A program made the translations under genes and the position numbers. Source: JAAYKS01 sp964479435 (lineage in GTDB: Bacteria; Bacillota; Clostridia; Saccharofermentanales; UBA5734). From it: a DNA stretch of 25,756 nt. Of this stretch, positions 22,851 through 25,756 are shown piece by piece. The stretch lies in contig CAYZME010000020.1 in NCBI GenBank assembly GCA_964479435.1, forward strand, positions 1 to 25,756, read 5' to 3'. Numbering within the stretch: the first letter of the stretch is position 1; each line of letters opens with the position of its first letter. Under the pieces are notes generated by a model. That model did not search any database. It was not told where the DNA came from and saw only the letters and a list, made by a program, of their open reading frames with translations.

Positions 22851-24189
22851 AATAGGCCTCCACGGCCGCCGTGGCGCGGCCGGCCAACTCGATCGCGTAA
22901 TTGATCCCGCGATCTTCCGGGTAGATCTGTGCCATCCCGGCAAGCTTGACCCCGGGGTCCGGGGTATCGATGGGCGGGACACGCTGCCCATGGCCGCGCA
23001 ACACCAGCGGCTGCGCGTACCGCGTGCGCCGCACGCGCCATTCCAGCACCTGCGCAAGCGAGAAGGACGGCAGCACGCGCGCCAACGCGCCGCAAAACAG
23101 GCGCAAAATCTGATCGTCGGTACGTGTCCACAAAGGGTCGGTGATATCCAGATAGCGCGACAGATAGACCACGGCGCCGCCATACGTGGCGGTGCCGGTC
23201 AGATGGGAGTGTTCGACCATCACGACAAAGGGCAGATCGTCGCAGATTGAAGTCCAATAAAATGGCGTCAACCCGTCGGGCAAACGCAGGATCAGGCAGA
23301 CGTTGGCCTTGTGTACCAGACCGGCGGCCTGATCGAGATACGGTTGCGGCAAGTGCAATGCGCTGGCGATGTGCACGAATGGACGCCCGGCAATGCAGGC
23401 GACAACCGCGTCACAGGCCAATGAACGCGCACTGCAGTCTTCCAAAATACACGTGACCGCGTACCCGCCGCCCTCGCGGCGGGAGATATCCAGCGCCGTA
23501 TAACGTGTCAAAACCGCGCCGCCGCCCGCTGTGATCTCTTCGGCCAGGCGGTCGACCAGGATCCCGAAACTGCCGCGCATATAGCCCAAACGCTCGCGGC
23601 CGGCGCGCTGGCGTGAACCGCCGCGCAATTTGAATTTGTTCCAGATCCAGACCGCCGAGACCTCCGCGGCATCCGTATCAAATTTGGCGCGCAGCAAGGG
23701 CTTCCACAGGGTTTCATAGGCACGGTCGCCCCCGTAGCGGCGCAGCCATTGGGCCGCGGTCACCTGTTCCAGTTTCGCGAACTGCCGCATCCGTCCCGCG
23801 CGCAGGACCAAGATTCCTGTGCGGATCCGGTCACGCCAGGGTATCGGCCGGAAGCGCAGTAAATCACCGGGGCTGGAAAATGAAAACAGCTGCCCACCGG
23901 CAAACAGCGCGTCGCGGGGTTCGTGCCATTCGACGCGGTCGGCGATGCCCAATTCGTCCGCCAAGGCCAAGACATGGGCGTCGCTGGTGAAAATATGATG
24001 ATAAAGATGCTCCAGCCGGCTGCCGCCCATTTCGAAAGTGGACAGCATGCCGCCCGGCTGGGGATTTTGCTCCACCACGGTCACCCGGTACCCCGCGCGC
24101 GTCAGACGATATGCGGTTGTCAGTCCCGTCATGCCGCCGCCGATAACACATACAGTCCGCGGCGCACACGTGCTGTGATCGTGATTCAT
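22828..24189 (-). CDS. FAD-dependent oxidoreductase (NAD(P)-binding Rossmann-like, amine oxidase/UGM-like)
   Basis: Flavoprotein of 453 residues. The N-terminal FAD-binding fold is VCVIGGGMTGLTTAYRLTRA (13-32), followed by VTVVEQNPQPGGMLSTF with the ribose-binding acidic residue. The C-terminal LAGMAQIYPEDRGINYAIELAGRATAAVE is the second FAD-contact region. It resembles the protoporphyrinogen-oxidase, phytoene-desaturase and UDP-galactopyranose-mutase group, but none of those activities can be assigned. It starts 9 bases after the DUF1015 stop and overlaps the DUF2298 start by 23 bases, so the three form one operon. Next to a presumed GT-C glycosyltransferase, work on a sugar nucleotide or a polyprenol is a reasonable guess. 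GAGAGG precedes ATG 24189 at short distance. Confidence 0.82.
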   Translation of the reverse strand: MNHDHSTCAPRTVCVIGGGMTGLTTAYRLTRAGYRVTVVEQNPQPGGMLSTFEMGGSRLEHLYHHIFTSDAHVLALADELGIADRVEWHEPRDALFAGGQLFSFSSPGDLLRFRPIPWRDRIRTGILVLRAGRMRQFAKLEQVTAAQWLRRYGGDRAYETLWKPLLRAKFDTDAAEVSAVWIWNKFKLRGGSRQRAGRERLGYMRGSFGILVDRLAEEITAGGGAVLTRYTALDISRREGGGYAVTCILEDCSARSLACDAVVACIAGRPFVHIASALHLPQPYLDQAAGLVHKANVCLILRLPDGLTPFYWTSICDDLPFVVMVEHSHLTGTATYGGAVVYLSRYLDITDPLWTRTDDQILRLFCGALARVLPSFSLAQVLEWRVRRTRYAQPLVLRGHGQRVPPIDTPDPGVKLAGMAQIYPEDRGINYAIELAGRATAAVEAYFATSSPD

Positions 24190-24198
24190 CCTGCCTCT

Positions 24199-25515
24199 CT
24201 AGCGGATCTTGCGGGCTTCGATATAATATCGTTTGCCCCAGGCTTCGCCGGTGGAAAATGTTTTACGCGGGTATACCCCGTTGCTCACCAGGTCAGAAAA
24301 GAAATGAGATTTTGCCACCGCTGGCAACAGCACCCCGGTGGCTTGTGGTGAGGCGAGCGCGCGCAGCGCGGGTTCGCCGTGGATGTAATCGATGGTAACC
24401 GCCGGTTGCGCGGACAAATGGTCGAGCAAGGGCTGAAGCCGGTCGACGACCAGGCGTGGCGACGGCGTAAAAGAAAGCGTAGCCGAGCTTTCGCCGGCGA
24501 CGACCTCAACGCTGTGGTGGTCGGCGGCGGCCGGAGTCGGCGCGGTGTCGCCCGCGCCGTGGATGTGCCATGCGCCGATGGCCACCGGCCCCTCGGCGCG
24601 ACCCGGCCCTTCGGCAAACCAATCGCGGGCCGCCTGGAGAAAACGCGCCGGCGGACAGCCGAATAAAACGCGGTGAATGGGCTCAAACACCAGTCCCGGG
24701 TCGTGCAGGTTGATCAGCTCAACCAGCGCGTAGCGGGCGGGGTGGTCGGGGCCGACAACCTCGCGCAGGCGCTCCCAACAAACCTTGGCGGTCACCAGGC
24801 TGTGGTTGCCGTCGCCCACCGCCAACAGCAGCCGGTGCGCCTGCCAGGAGGGCAGCCGGAAGAGCGCGTCGATGGTCCCTTCCAGCGCTGTGTCGCCGTC
24901 CGGGATCCGCCAGCCGGCGACCCGGCCGCCGCCCAGCATCAGCGGCGTGTCATAGCGCCGCTCATACGCGCCGGCCGCACAGCGCGCGGCCAGCGGCGCG
25001 AGCACAGTCTGCCCCGGGTCGTCAAACAACAATTGCACATGCGGCAGTTCCAGCGGCGCCTGCTCGCGGATGCGGACCCGCGGCGGGATGCGCTCCAACA
25101 CCGTCCCTTCGGAAGCGCGGATCGGCGCGTGGTTTCCCGGCTGGTATTCATAACGCTCCAGATCGATGGACAGCAACAGCCCGGTGCGGTCGGGCAGGCC
25201 CGGCACCGCGCGGCGTGTCAGGATGGCGCACCGGCCGGCCGATACCAGCACGCCGGTGGCGAGGTAGGTGTGCATTTGCCGGTTGATCGCGGCGACACGC
25301 GCGGCGATCTGTTCTTCGCTTTCGGTGAGATACACTTCGGGCAGTACCAGCGACAGCGCCGACGGCTCTCCGGCGACCAGGGCGGTCGCCTGCTCCCAGT
25401 AAGCCGGCTCCGAAGTATACTGATCGCAGGCGACAACGGCCCATTGGGCGTAATTCACGTGCGCGGCCGGTAACAACAGATCCGGCACGGCGACGATGCC
25501 GTCCCATTTTTGCAT
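24199..25515 (-). CDS. DUF1015 family protein, possible partner of serine biosynthesis
   Basis: Cytosolic protein of 438 residues of the DUF1015 family. It begins MQKWDGIVAVPDLLLPAA, has WAVVACDQYTSEPAYW (25-40), and the family's central motif VGDGNHSLVTAKVCWERL. In many Clostridia this family is encoded next to serA and its aminotransferase, as here on the opposite strand 4 kb away. The biochemical role is unknown. I start at ATG 25515: the family begins there, and GGAGG (25531-25527) lies 11 bases upstream. An in-frame ATG at 25722 would add 69 residues without family character and would run through the alaS promoter. A -10-like TATACT on the minus strand (25578-25573) may drive the operon; no -35 is clear. 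Confidence 0.85.
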   Translation of the reverse strand: MQKWDGIVAVPDLLLPAAHVNYAQWAVVACDQYTSEPAYWEQATALVAGEPSALSLVLPEVYLTESEEQIAARVAAINRQMHTYLATGVLVSAGRCAILTRRAVPGLPDRTGLLLSIDLERYEYQPGNHAPIRASEGTVLERIPPRVRIREQAPLELPHVQLLFDDPGQTVLAPLAARCAAGAYERRYDTPLMLGGGRVAGWRIPDGDTALEGTIDALFRLPSWQAHRLLLAVGDGNHSLVTAKVCWERLREVVGPDHPARYALVELINLHDPGLVFEPIHRVLFGCPPARFLQAARDWFAEGPGRAEGPVAIGAWHIHGAGDTAPTPAAADHHSVEVVAGESSATLSFTPSPRLVVDRLQPLLDHLSAQPAVTIDYIHGEPALRALASPQATGVLLPAVAKSHFFSDLVSNGVYPRKTFSTGEAWGKRYYIEARKIR

Positions 25516-25602
25516 CCTGATTGGCTCCTCCCCGGTCGTGTTCAGCGGCCTGGCCGCGGATGATCGTCTTCCAGTATAATACATGGCTCCGGCGTGTGGT
25601 GC

Positions 25603-25631
25603 TTGTGACTGTGTGTCTTTTGGTGTAAAAT
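25603..25631 (+). promoter_or_regulatory. Promoter of alaS
   Basis: TTGTGA (25603-25608), a 17-base spacer and TAAAAT (25626-25631) read toward alaS, giving a leader of about 80 bases. No T-box consensus (AGGGTGGNACCGCG type) is found in that leader. Confidence 0.6.
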
Positions 25632-25716
25632 TCTGACCGATCGACTCTTCCGGGAAATGAAAAGACGGCTCGGAGACGGGTCCGGTTATCTCATCTGTAC
25701 CCTGGGAGGACGCGTT

Positions 25717-25756
25717 ATGCAAAAATTGGGGCTCAACGAAATTCGGGAAAAATTTC
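25717..25756 (+). CDS. alaS: Alanyl-tRNA synthetase, 5' end only
   Basis: The window ends after 13 codons: MQKLGLNEIREKF. This matches the usual start of clostridial alanyl-tRNA synthetase, which charges tRNA-Ala, including the one at 7270-7345. GGGAGGA (25704-25710) gives a strong ribosome site with 6-base spacing. The identification rests on a very short peptide, supported by promoter and ribosome site. Confidence 0.75.
   Translation, partial: MQKLGLNEIREKF

Noticed and set aside
25632..25716. T-box riboswitch before alaS
   Set aside because: The leader is too short and lacks the AGGGTGGNACCGCG-type core. The GGGAGGACGCG near 25704-25714 is better explained as the ribosome site.
25516..25722. 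69-residue N-terminal extension of the DUF1015 protein
   Set aside because: It has no family similarity, runs through the alaS promoter, and a better start with GGAGG exists at 25515.

Overview
The window looks like chromosomal DNA from a GC-rich member of the Bacillota, most likely class Clostridia. The evidence is the start of an alaS gene at the right edge whose first 13 residues match the clostridial type as I recall it, an aminotransferase-serA-DUF1015 gene set, a clostridial-style surface protein with GAGIGGG repeats and a Thr/Pro linker, strong Shine-Dalgarno sites, and several consensus sigma-A-type promoters. The assignment is an inference from gene content; no rRNA is present. Ten Ns at 19924-19933 show that this is a scaffolded draft assembly. 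I see no insertion sequence, phage gene or CRISPR array.

Layout. Positions 1-1903 hold an acyl-CoA/acid-thiol ligase gene with its own terminator. Positions 1904-6156 form a clearly AT-richer block with metE, metF and a convergent LysR-type regulator, probably acquired by transfer. Positions 6317-7345 hold an amidohydrolase gene and, divergently, a tRNA-Ala(CGC) gene behind a perfect consensus promoter. A structured 0.3 kb leader precedes a 962-residue cell-surface protein (7710-10598). Next come a stand-alone pyruvate-kinase-C-like gene and a divergent TIM-barrel isomerase gene that appears to be leaderless. The isomerase gene runs tail to tail into a MetY-type sulfhydrylase gene.

From 13658 the plus strand carries a DUF2207 membrane protein, a degenerate PP2C-like/transmembrane/LysM protein, a class V aminotransferase and serA. 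The minus strand from 25515 down to 20160 carries a tight three-gene unit: DUF1015, an FAD-dependent oxidoreductase and a DUF2298 multi-spanning membrane protein. alaS begins at 25717.

How the genes work together. MetY makes homocysteine, MetF makes 5-methyl-THF and MetE joins them into methionine. The aminotransferase and SerA feed serine, the main one-carbon donor. The DUF2298/flavoprotein pair suggests lipid-linked or surface glycan chemistry. The pseudophosphatase-LysM protein, the DUF2207 protein and the repeat protein are envelope components. The least described items are the PP2C pseudophosphatase-LysM fusion, the possible role of DUF1015 in the serine pathway, and the leaderless isomerase behind face-to-face promoters.
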